Shown here piece by piece: positions 46,594-54,365 of a stretch of 64,000 nt of DNA. Source of the stretch: Alistipes sp. (lineage in GTDB: Bacteria > Bacteroidota > Bacteroidia > Bacteroidales > Rikenellaceae); assembly GCA_017408825.1 (NCBI GenBank), contig JAFQTX010000037.1, forward strand, positions 62,001-126,000. The letters are read 5' to 3'. Under the pieces are notes generated by a model that was not told where the DNA came from, made no database searches, and saw only the letters and a list, made by a program, of their open reading frames with translations. A program made the translations under genes and the position numbers. The first letter of the stretch is position 1. Each line of letters opens with the position of its first letter.

Positions 46594-46788
46594 GACAAAG
46601 AGACTAAGACAATAGGAGATTAAGATAGTTGCAGACAACACTGATACCCGACCTCTTAATGGTCCTAATGGTCCTAATGGTCTTAAAAAGACAATTAAGA
46701 TATTGGGCTGGATAGGAGATACTAAGCGTATTTCCTATTCAGCCCAATGATTGAGTGAAGAGCAGATGACCCCTTATCTCAAGAAATT
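46594..46788 (-). repeat. Composite stop-codon repeat module, copy E (after the symporter gene)
   Basis: Core palindrome ATTGGGCTGGATAGGAGATAC / GTATTTCCTATTCAGCCCAAT (about 46703-46749), with changed but still paired bases compared with the other copies. TAATGGTCC arrays (46659-46684) and a degenerate front part are present; the GGGG array is absent. The right outer arm CTTATCTCAAGAAAT reaches the symporter stop at 46787; its left partner is missing. Confidence 0.7.
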
Positions 46789-48007
46789 ACTTTTTGACGA
46801 AGCGATCAACAACACAGGCACACGCTGCGTCACCAGTGATGTTAAGCGTGGTACGTATCATATCGAAGATACGGTCGAGGGCATAGAAGAGTGGCAGACC
46901 CTCAAGAGGGATACCCGCAGCCACAAGCACAGCGGCAGCCAGGAGCGTAGGACCTGGAACGCCTGCCTGACCGATAGCACCGAGTGTGCAGACAACAGTG
47001 ATCGACACGTAGTTATCCATCGTAAGCTCGATGCCGTAGAACTGCGCAAAGAATATTGCCAGAAGTGCGTAGTAGATGGCATTTCCCGACATATTAATCG
47101 TTGCGCCAAGAGGTAGCACAAAGCCTGCTGTCTGCTTCGATACACCCATCTGCTCGCACGCCTCCATATTCACTGGGAGCGTGGCCAGCGATGATGCGGT
47201 AGAGAACGACACAACCTGAGGTTTGATCATAGCATGAAAATAGTCACGGAGCTTTACACGTGAGAATAGCGATATGGTCAATGGGTAGAGGCCAAGACCT
47301 ATGATAAGCACCGCCAGGAGATCAAGCCAAAGCACATTGGCCATCTGCAATAGTTGGTCGAAGCCGAATGTTCCCGTAGCGTCGGCGATAAGGCCAAAGA
47401 CACCGAAAGGAGCTACAAGCATAACCTTGCCTATGCACCATACAAGGGCATCGAGGATGGTGTTAAGGCCACCCACAACCTTACGACGAGGCTCATCCTT
47501 GAGCGCCGAGATTCCGAAACCGAGGAATAGGCCGAAGATGATGATCTGCAAGATATTACCCTCAGCAAGCGCACGTATAGGGTTGTCGGGGATCATACCA
47601 ATGACCGTATCCCAGAAGCCCATAGCATCGGGTGCAGACCCCGCAACGGCAGCCGACACACCCGCAGCACTGATAGCGGCACGAGCCGATGCATCGACAT
47701 TTGCGCCAGGCTCAAAGAGCTCGGCAAGGAGTATAGCCAGGATTATAGATACAGCCGTGGTGGCGAGCATATAGAGGATGCTGATACCACCCACAAGTCC
47801 TGCTGAGCGGGTCTCGCCAAGGGCTGCAGCACCGCTTATGATTGACACAGCGACCAAAGGCACTACGAGCATCTTGATAAGCTGAATAAAGAGGTCGCCC
47901 AGGGGCTTAAACATTGAGGCCTCGGGGCCCATAAAGGCACCCACGACAGCACCCACGATCATAGCGATGATGATCCACACGCCAAGATTTTTAAGTAGCT
48001 TTTTCAT
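46787..48007 (-). CDS. Dicarboxylate/amino acid:cation symporter (DAACS family)
   Basis: 406 residues from the ATG at 48007 (MKKLLKNLGVWIIIAMIVGAVVG). Eight or so membrane segments plus two re-entrant hairpins: the serine-rich SFSTASSLATLPVNMEAC and the NMSGNAIYY transport motif. These couple uptake of glutamate, aspartate or C4-dicarboxylates to Na+ or H+. The NMxGxxxY Na+-site supports sodium coupling. Promoter TACCTTTG on the minus strand lies 21 bp upstream of the start. Substrate cannot be fixed by eye. Confidence 0.9.
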   Translation of the reverse strand: MKKLLKNLGVWIIIAMIVGAVVGAFMGPEASMFKPLGDLFIQLIKMLVVPLVAVSIISGAAALGETRSAGLVGGISILYMLATTAVSIILAILLAELFEPGANVDASARAAISAAGVSAAVAGSAPDAMGFWDTVIGMIPDNPIRALAEGNILQIIIFGLFLGFGISALKDEPRRKVVGGLNTILDALVWCIGKVMLVAPFGVFGLIADATGTFGFDQLLQMANVLWLDLLAVLIIGLGLYPLTISLFSRVKLRDYFHAMIKPQVVSFSTASSLATLPVNMEACEQMGVSKQTAGFVLPLGATINMSGNAIYYALLAIFFAQFYGIELTMDNYVSITVVCTLGAIGQAGVPGPTLLAAAVLVAAGIPLEGLPLFYALDRIFDMIRTTLNITGDAACACVVDRFVKK

Positions 48008-48027
48008 TATCATACATATATTTACCA

Positions 48028-48058
48028 CAAAGGTAGCATTTTGCTCTAAAAGTGCAAT
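48028..48058 (-). promoter_or_regulatory. Promoter of the symporter gene
   Basis: Minus strand ATTG (48058-48055), 19-bp spacer, TACCTTTG (48035-48028). Confidence 0.6.
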
Positions 48059-48109
48059 ACTCCCACCTAAAAATGTTCTACGAGTGGCAATTATTAATCC
48101 AAAAATTTG

Positions 48110-48117
48110 TATCTTTG
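48110..48117 (+). promoter_or_regulatory. -7 box for the TIR-WD40 gene
   Basis: TATCTTTG, 52 bp before the start codon. No clear TTTG lies 20 bp upstream, so the promoter may need help from an activator or a special sigma factor. Confidence 0.5.
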
Positions 48118-48169
48118 GCATTGCGACGGTGATATTACCGCAACTCTCAGGAAATAACAGGGCTAACAT

Positions 48170-50887
48170 ATGACAGATAAGGAGTATAAATACTACGCTT
48201 TTATAAGCTATAAACGTGAGGACGAGAGGTGGGCTAAGTGGCTTCAGAGCAAGCTGATGCACTACCGAATACCAACAAGCATACGCAGAGCGAAGCCCGA
48301 CCTGCCTAAGAACGTGCACCCCGTATTTCGTGACTCTACCGACCTGAGCGGAGGGGTACTTGCCGAGGCGATAAACAACGCCCTCGACAACTCCCGCTAT
48401 CTTATCGTCATCTGCTCGCCACGTGCCGCACAGTCGAAGTGGGTGTGCAAGGAGGTGCAACACTTTATCGACACTGGCCGTGAGAAGTATATCATCCCGT
48501 TTATCGTCGAGGGTACTCCCAACTCCAATGACGTTGCCACGGAGTGTTTCCCCGAGGCACTACGCACATTGGCGGGTAGCCGTGAGCTCCTTGGCATCAA
48601 CATCAACGAGATGGGGCGTGATGCTGCCGCCATTAAGGTTGTTGCCCGAATGTTTGGTCTCGAGTTCAACGATCTTTGGCGACGCTACGAACGCTATCGC
48701 CGCCGCCGCATAGAGCTTTTCGCACTTATAATGCTGCTAATCACCTCAATATCAATCGGCGTAGGAGTCCATATCGATAATCTTAATGCCGATATATCGG
48801 CAACAAACTCGGCCCTTACCGAATCAAATACCAAGATGCAAATCAACCAAGCCCGATTTGTATCCGAAAAGGCTATGCAGCTCATCGAGGAGGGTGATAG
48901 CTACACTGCAGCAAAGATAGCTTTAGCGGTATACGACAAATTGGAGAATGAGAATATACCTATTCCCGCCGAAGTGGAGTATGCATTGCGAGAGGCTACG
49001 GAGTATAAAGCTATGACTTTTAAGGGGCATAACGATAATGTATATTCAGTCGCATTTAGTAGTGACGGAAAGTATATCGTTTCGGCTTCTGGCGATAAAA
49101 CCATTAAGTTTTGGGAGGTAGAGAACGGAAATGTTATTAAAACTAATAATACATCTAATGATTTAGTTAATGCCACATTTAGCAGTGATGGAAAGTATAT
49201 CGTTTCGGCTTCTGGCGATGGAACCATTAAGTTTTGGGAGGTGGAGAAGGATAACCGTAAGGCAATTAAAACTCTTAAAGGGCATGATGCTTGGATAAAC
49301 TCTACCGCATTTAGCAGTAATGGTAAGTATATTGTGTCGGCTTCAATGGATAAAACCATTAAGTTATGGGAAGTTGAGGGGGATAACCGTGAAGCCATTA
49401 AAACATTTGAAGGGCATACAGATTTTGTAGAATTTGCCGCATTTAGCAATGACGGAAAGTATATCGTGTCGGCTTCATTCGATAAAACCATTAAACTCTG
49501 GGAAGTTGAGGGCGAAAATACCGAAGCAATTAAAACATTTGAAGGACATACTGACTTTGTAAACTATGCCACATTTAGCAGTGACGGAAAGTATATTGTG
49601 TCGGCTTCAATGGATAACACCATTAAGCTTTGGGAAGTGGAGGGGGATAACCGTGAAGCTATTAAAACATTTGAAGGACACACTGATGGGGCAAGGTCTG
49701 CCACATTTAGCAGTAATGGAAAGTATATCGTGTCGGCTTATTACGATGAAACCATTAAGCTTTGGAGTATTGACAGTCAAAAGTGCATTAGAACCATTAA
49801 TGGACATGATGATACTATTTCATCTGTAGCATACAGCCATAATGATGAATTGATAATATCATCATCATGGGACGACAAGATAAAATTATGGCGTACACAA
49901 ACAGACTATTCATCTAAATCGTTTATTGCACATGATGAATATGGTGTTTTTGCAATGGGATATAGTCATGACAGAAAACAGATAGCCACAGGAAGTACGA
50001 ATGGTGAAATAAAACTATGGGATGCAGAGAGTGGCACATGTATTAAAACTTATGATGGACATAATAGTGATGCAGTTCGTTCTATACAATTTAGCAGTGA
50101 TGGAAAGTATATTGTGTCGGCTTCTTACGATGAAACCATTAAGCTTTGGGAAGTTGAGGGGTATAACCGTGAAGCAATTAAAACATTTGAAGGACATACA
50201 GATGTTGTATACTCTGCCACATTTAGCAGTGATGGAAAGTATATTGTGTCCTTATCAACAGATGGCACAATGATATTTTGGGATATAGAAAGCAGGGAAA
50301 TTATCAAGACACTAAAGGATGATGGTAGTTTTTCGTACGAATCGTGTCTGAGTCCTAATGGCAAATACACTGTAAGCACATCTAATGATGGAAAAGTACA
50401 ACTTAGGGATATAGAGAGTAATAAAATAATTAAACAATTTGATGGAAATAAGAATACTCTCTACTATACTACCTTTAGCCCTGATGGAAGGTATATCGCC
50501 GCAAGCGCTGGAGATAAAACATTTATAATATGGGATGTAGATAGAGGAACAAAATATAAAACATTTAAGGGGCATAACGATATCGTTAGCCATTTCGAGT
50601 TTAGCCCGGATGGAAAGTATATAGCATCAGTGTCTTCTGATAGTGAGCAGATTAGAATATGGGATATTAATAGTGCTAGGTGTATCAAAACTTTTGAAGG
50701 TCACAGTGAGAGTATCACCTCTCTATTATTTACACCAGATGGTGAAAAGCTTATTTCTTCGTCATTTGACGGCACCATCAAATTTTGGGAATTCAAACCT
50801 CTCCAAGAGATTATCGACGAGACTCGTGAGCGATTTAAGGATAATCCGCTGACGGCTCAGGAGCGTAGAGAGTATTATATCGAGTAG
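48170..50887 (+). CDS. TIR domain - transmembrane - 14-blade WD40 protein
   Basis: 905 residues. TIR domain at ~5-150: opening strand YYAFISYKREDERWAKWLQSKL, then YLIVICSPRAAQSKWVCKEV with Glu95 in the position of the catalytic Glu of NAD-cleaving TIRs. A basic stretch RRYERYRRRR and one membrane helix (181-200) follow, then a helical stalk (201-280). Fourteen WD40 repeats (~283-880) suggest two seven-blade propellers, and the tail NPLTAQERREYYIE is of the kind found in signalling WD40 proteins. Blades 3-6 and 9-10 are nearly identical in DNA, and the WD40 part is more AT-rich than the TIR part. The TIR should be cytoplasmic, with the propellers on the other side of the membrane or folded back. 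NAD hydrolase or scaffold in signalling or defence: inference. Confidence 0.9.
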   Translation: MTDKEYKYYAFISYKREDERWAKWLQSKLMHYRIPTSIRRAKPDLPKNVHPVFRDSTDLSGGVLAEAINNALDNSRYLIVICSPRAAQSKWVCKEVQHFIDTGREKYIIPFIVEGTPNSNDVATECFPEALRTLAGSRELLGININEMGRDAAAIKVVARMFGLEFNDLWRRYERYRRRRIELFALIMLLITSISIGVGVHIDNLNADISATNSALTESNTKMQINQARFVSEKAMQLIEEGDSYTAAKIALAVYDKLENENIPIPAEVEYALREATEYKAMTFKGHNDNVYSVAFSSDGKYIVSASGDKTIKFWEVENGNVIKTNNTSNDLVNATFSSDGKYIVSASGDGTIKFWEVEKDNRKAIKTLKGHDAWINSTAFSSNGKYIVSASMDKTIKLWEVEGDNREAIKTFEGHTDFVEFAAFSNDGKYIVSASFDKTIKLWEVEGENTEAIKTFEGHTDFVNYATFSSDGKYIVSASMDNTIKLWEVEGDNREAIKTFEGHTDGARSATFSSNGKYIVSAYYDETIKLWSIDSQKCIRTINGHDDTISSVAYSHNDELIISSSWDDKIKLWRTQTDYSSKSFIAHDEYGVFAMGYSHDRKQIATGSTNGEIKLWDAESGTCIKTYDGHNSDAVRSIQFSSDGKYIVSASYDETIKLWEVEGYNREAIKTFEGHTDVVYSATFSSDGKYIVSLSTDGTMIFWDIESREIIKTLKDDGSFSYESCLSPNGKYTVSTSNDGKVQLRDIESNKIIKQFDGNKNTLYYTTFSPDGRYIAASAGDKTFIIWDVDRGTKYKTFKGHNDIVSHFEFSPDGKYIASVSSDSEQIRIWDINSARCIKTFEGHSESITSLLFTPDGEKLISSSFDGTIKFWEFKPLQEIIDETRERFKDNPLTAQERREYYIE
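49240..50260 (+). repeat. Near-identical WD40 blade repeats (about 132-bp units)
   Basis: Units of about 44 codons (e.g. those ending KTIKLWEVEGDNREAIK) are repeated around 49240-49760 and again at about 50090-50260 with very high DNA identity, including synonymous positions. This points to recent duplication or gene conversion inside the gene. Confidence 0.8.
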
Positions 50888-50889
50888 CT

Positions 50890-51645
50890 ATGCGACGGAG
50901 TAAAAAAATGTATAACACTGAAAATCAAATAAGTATGGAGCGAAAGAGGATAGTTGTATTTACGGGTGCGGGCGTAAGTGCCGATAGTGGCATTGCAACA
51001 TTTCGTGATGCGGATGGCCTGTGGGCAAACTACCGCATAGAGGAGGTGTGCACGCCCGAGGCGTTGCAGCGCAATCGTAGCAAGGTTATCGAGTTCTACA
51101 ACCTGCGTCGTCGTGAGTCGCTAACAAAAAAGCCCAATGCCGGACACGAGGCAATAGCCTCGATGGAGGAGTGGGCAGATGTGACAGTAATAACCCAAAA
51201 CGTGGATAACCTACACGAGCAGGCGGGCTCGAAGCGTGTGGTGCACCTCCACGGCGAGCTTATGAAGCTACGCTCGGAGCGCAACCCCGAGCTTATCTAC
51301 GACATCAACGATGGCTGGGAGCAGGATCTCGATGCTCGTGGCGAGGATGGTGCACTGCTACGCCCACATATCGTCTTTTTCGGCGAGTCAGTGCCTATGT
51401 TCGACGCTGCTTGTCGCATTGTCCAGTCGGCCGACATCCTCATCATCGTGGGCACGTCGTTGGCGGTCTACCCCGCTGCATCGCTGGTATATTACCTACG
51501 TGACCGCAACGTGCCTATATATCTTGTCGATCCAGGATCGCCCGACACGGCGATGATACGCAACCCTCTCACGCACATCAAGGAGCGTGGCGCTGTGGGT
51601 GTGCCTCAACTTGTAGAGCAGCTGCGCAATGAGCTTACGAAGTAG
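50890..51645 (+). CDS. cobB: NAD-dependent protein deacylase (sirtuin, CobB-like)
   Basis: 251 residues if started at 50890, just 2 nt after the TIR-WD40 stop; an ATG at 50935 (MERKRIVVFTGAG) is an alternative closer to the family start. Rossmann motif TGAGVSADSGIATFRDADGLW, TQNVDNLHEQAG and catalytic His121 in HLHGE. The four zinc-ribbon cysteines are absent in the stretch that should hold them (LMKLRSERNPELIYDINDGWEQDL), seen in some bacterial sirtuins. It removes acyl groups from lysines using NAD. It is co-transcribed with the TIR gene by spacing and overlaps the next gene by 17 nt. Confidence 0.92.
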   Translation: MRRSKKMYNTENQISMERKRIVVFTGAGVSADSGIATFRDADGLWANYRIEEVCTPEALQRNRSKVIEFYNLRRRESLTKKPNAGHEAIASMEEWADVTVITQNVDNLHEQAGSKRVVHLHGELMKLRSERNPELIYDINDGWEQDLDARGEDGALLRPHIVFFGESVPMFDAACRIVQSADILIIVGTSLAVYPAASLVYYLRDRNVPIYLVDPGSPDTAMIRNPLTHIKERGAVGVPQLVEQLRNELTK

Positions 51646-52147
51646 AGTTAGGGAGCGTGCCACAAAGCTACTGGAGTACTGTCGAGAGCGAGGCTACAAC
51701 ACACGCATAGCACTATTTGTAGACCTTAGCCGCCACTCGGGGCGCAGGCGCTTTGTGGCGTGGAGCTTCGAGCGAAATGCACCGATATTCACATGTCTTG
51801 TGAGCCACGGTAGCGGCTCAGCGCAGTCGCACGTGCGCTCGGCATATGCACGCACCTCCAACGAGGATGGCTCGCACCTCTCGTCCGCAGGACGTGCTCT
51901 TGTGGCAGAACGTTACGAGGGTCGCTATGGTGTGGCCTACCGTCTCGACGGCCTTGATGCAACAAATAGCAACCTACGCCCACGCTGCGTGGTGCTTCAT
52001 GGCTGGGAGCATACGACAAGCTACCCCATCTGGCCACGTGCCACGGTAGGTAGTTTCGGCTGCCCTGTGCTCTCACGCCGCATGATGCAAAAAGTAGACA
52101 CCCTGCTCCAAGCGGAACAAGGTGTCATCATCGAAATATTTATTTAG
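51629..52147 (+). CDS. Murein L,D-transpeptidase catalytic-domain protein (YkuD_2 type)
   Basis: 172 residues. Pattern of the YkuD_2 family: FVDLSRHSGRRRFVAWSF, VSHGSGSA, TSNEDGSHLSSAGRALV, YRLDGLDATNSNLRPRCVVLHG, ending in the catalytic GSFGCPVLS with Cys145 and His124 (VVLHG). Such enzymes modify or cross-link peptidoglycan, normally outside the cytoplasm. No clear signal peptide at this N-terminus, which is odd; an upstream start would lie deep inside the sirtuin gene. It overlaps the sirtuin gene by 17 nt. Confidence 0.8.
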   Translation: MSLRSRVRERATKLLEYCRERGYNTRIALFVDLSRHSGRRRFVAWSFERNAPIFTCLVSHGSGSAQSHVRSAYARTSNEDGSHLSSAGRALVAERYEGRYGVAYRLDGLDATNSNLRPRCVVLHGWEHTTSYPIWPRATVGSFGCPVLSRRMMQKVDTLLQAEQGVIIEIFI

Positions 52148-52154
52148 AGAATTA

Positions 52155-52186
52155 TTTGTAAATACGGATTTTTATTCGTATAATTG
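52155..52186 (+). promoter_or_regulatory. Promoter for the 111-residue/TIR-like membrane pair
   Basis: TTTG at 52155-52158 and TATAATTG at 52179-52186 with a 20-bp spacer. The first gene starts 200 bp further on, so the transcript has a long leader. Confidence 0.6.
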
Positions 52187-52228
52187 CATTAGCGAATTAC
52201 ACGAATACATTTTTTCACTACTAATCAA

Positions 52229-52325
52229 ACTTTACTACGCAGCACTATTATAGGGGTTATCAGCAAGTTATCATTCTGGGGTTTGCATTAACAGACCTCA
52301 ATACCCCTACTACTATCTGCGTAAC
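52229..52325 (+). other. Possible structured 5' leader
   Basis: Within the long leader, TAGGGGTT (about 52250-52257) can pair with AATACCCCTA (about 52299-52308), and an outer GCAG / CTGC lies around them; a GGGG tract sits in the loop (TCTGGGGTTT). Could be a regulatory RNA structure. Speculative. Confidence 0.35.
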
Positions 52326-52385
52326 AACAACTTACACATGGAGCTGACATATATAAACAAAACTTTAACCTAAACTACAAACAAT

Positions 52386-52721
52386 ATGGAACAGCTAACA
52401 CTAAACATTAAACGCCAGAGCAGTTTCACTGGCATGGCAATGCCATACCGCATCTACATAAATGGTGTAGAGATGGCAACAATTAACAACGGAGGTAGCG
52501 TATCACTGCAAATTCCAAATCAGCAATCAGTCCTCAAGGTATCGATGGTGGGAAATAGTATGACATTTCATAGTGTTGAGAAAGATGTTGTTATATTTCC
52601 AGAGTATTGTAAATCCAATGTGATAAATTGCGAGATTGTGACAAATACAAACTGGGTAGGTGCACTCAGCGGAGGTCTCTTTGGTGCGGTAGGCAAATTG
52701 GTTATCAATGTCAATTACTAA
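52386..52721 (+). CDS. Hypothetical protein, 111 residues, partner of the downstream membrane protein
   Basis: Beta-rich first part (LTLNIKRQSSFTGMAMPYRIYINGVEMATINNGGSVSLQIP), as in small beta-sandwich domains. A Gly-rich hydrophobic stretch near the end (WVGALSGGLFGAVGKLVINV) might insert into a membrane. No signal peptide. More AT-rich and with more ATA codons than core genes. 12 nt before the TIR-like membrane gene, so one operon. No family recognised. Confidence 0.65.
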   Translation: MEQLTLNIKRQSSFTGMAMPYRIYINGVEMATINNGGSVSLQIPNQQSVLKVSMVGNSMTFHSVEKDVVIFPEYCKSNVINCEIVTNTNWVGALSGGLFGAVGKLVINVNY

Positions 52722-52733
52722 TGTGATAGAATT

Positions 52734-54269
52734 ATGAGGTATGTATCTTTCATACTTGCGTTCATATTTGGCTTTATCTCCCTGGGTATTATCACAGAGT
52801 ACTTCAAGATGATATTCGGCATCGATGATTATTACGATATTCCGATTGCATTAGAAGGAACGATAGAGTTTTTTGATATTAAATACCAACTAATTGGGCA
52901 AGATATAGGCTCAATAATCATTGCCATAGTATTCTTTCTACTATTTTCGCGCTTCTACTCTATATATCATAGACTCAAAAAGCGCAAGAAAGATACCTAT
53001 GATGTCAATGAGATAAATGGCCCATTTATACTATATCTACGCTCATTCTCCGCTGATGCTACCACAAAGAAGCGTGTATCCTTTGCAGATACACTCTCCG
53101 AAGAGGAGGCACTTGTAGAGGCCCTATCAGACATCGCCCCAGTATATGCTATCGGTGATCCCAGAGATAAAAAGATGCCGATAGGAGCATCGCGCATATA
53201 TGTAGACGACGAGCATTGGAAATCTACCGTGGCCTCGATGGCCAGTAGAGCTACTCTTGTGGCTCTTCGACTGGGCAAAACTGATAGTTTCTGGTGGGAG
53301 GTGGAAATGGTATTAAAGAGTGTACCAATCGACAGAATACTCTTCATCATCCCTGAGAGCAAGACATTCAGCGAGCTATCTCTGCTATACAAGATTTTGT
53401 TGGAACACAATGTAGACATCCAAAACGTAGATGTTGCTATTGAGGCCAACAATCGCGGTAGCATATCCAGTTTTGTATTCTTCGACGCAGACGGAAAGCC
53501 CTATACATCGCAAGTTAAGACTGGACGTTTCACTCAGATATTCTTCAAATATACTGATGCAATACGTAAATCATTAGCAGTATTAAGGGCAAAATATGGA
53601 TTAGGAAGCCCAAAGAGAACACTACGAAAGGCCAGAATTTTACAAATTCTCTTTATCGTCAGTGTTATCTTCATGGGTATCATAACAACCCTGGGTCACT
53701 ACCTAAATTTGAAGTATCAAAGACCTTATGAGATTGTAGAAAAGTGTGTTAAAGACCAATCATTCGCACAAAAGTACTCAAGTGACATTAATGACATAAA
53801 TCTGACATACAGCATTATTGAGGCTCAAATAGGTACAATATCGCTCAGTGAAGAGGATTACAGAACTCTCCTACTCATTGAATCTAAAACAATGATGCAA
53901 ATATCAGCATCGGAGTTTGAGTGCATTGATGCAACTCCTTACAACCTACTATTGATGGTTATGAAGTATGCGCCAAACGACTACAACACGTATGTAGATA
54001 TTCTGGCGAAAGCTGCACTATCATCAATTAGACAACCCGAATACGTAGACGAGCAATACAACACATACTACTCGTATGCAGCATATATAAAGCTACCTGA
54101 GTGGTTGGAAATAGCGCTCTGCGAACTCGAGCAATGCCAGGATAAGTATTATGCTAATAAACAGTTTTATACTTCAATCTACAATCATATAAACGACCCA
54201 GACTTAGTTTTTATACAAAAGGTTGGTTTTAGTAGTATGTATATGGATAGTCTACAATTAGCTCAATAG
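52734..54269 (+). CDS. Membrane protein with divergent TIR-like domain
   Basis: 511 residues. Two N-terminal membrane segments (1-28 and ~55-78), a cytoplasmic domain (~95-255), a third membrane segment (~298-320), then a ~190-residue helical C-terminal domain. The cytoplasmic domain has a TIR-like order: strand FILYLRSFSADAT, VYAIGDPRDKKMPIGASRIYVDDEHWKSTVASMASRATLVALRLG, then DSFWWEVEMVL, where WE stands like the TIR W-x-x-E catalytic site, and RILFIIPES. This YLRSF...GAxRxYV...WExxxxL pattern is a known but unnamed bacterial membrane family, to my recollection. A TIR relationship is inference from topology. Confidence 0.65.
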   Translation: MRYVSFILAFIFGFISLGIITEYFKMIFGIDDYYDIPIALEGTIEFFDIKYQLIGQDIGSIIIAIVFFLLFSRFYSIYHRLKKRKKDTYDVNEINGPFILYLRSFSADATTKKRVSFADTLSEEEALVEALSDIAPVYAIGDPRDKKMPIGASRIYVDDEHWKSTVASMASRATLVALRLGKTDSFWWEVEMVLKSVPIDRILFIIPESKTFSELSLLYKILLEHNVDIQNVDVAIEANNRGSISSFVFFDADGKPYTSQVKTGRFTQIFFKYTDAIRKSLAVLRAKYGLGSPKRTLRKARILQILFIVSVIFMGIITTLGHYLNLKYQRPYEIVEKCVKDQSFAQKYSSDINDINLTYSIIEAQIGTISLSEEDYRTLLLIESKTMMQISASEFECIDATPYNLLLMVMKYAPNDYNTYVDILAKAALSSIRQPEYVDEQYNTYYSYAAYIKLPEWLEIALCELEQCQDKYYANKQFYTSIYNHINDPDLVFIQKVGFSSMYMDSLQLAQ

Positions 54270-54302
54270 TTGAGCGGGTTGAGTATATACGGTAAATAAC
54301 AT

Positions 54303-54350
54303 AAAAAACAGCAGGAGCAGTGTTGCGTACACCACTCCTGCTGTTTTTTA
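54303..54350. terminator. Bidirectional terminator between convergent genes
   Basis: AAAAAACAGCAGGAG... pairs with ...CTCCTGCTGTTTTTT; an inner GTG / CAC pair extends the stem around TTGCGTA. A-run on the left and T-run on the right let it stop transcripts from both sides. Confidence 0.9.
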
Positions 54351-54365
54351 TATATCGCTATGCAT

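Noticed and set aside
48170-50887. nSTAND/NLR ATPase between TIR and WD40
   Set aside because: No P-loop or NB-ARC motif; residues 150-280 hold only a basic stretch, one membrane helix and a helical stalk.
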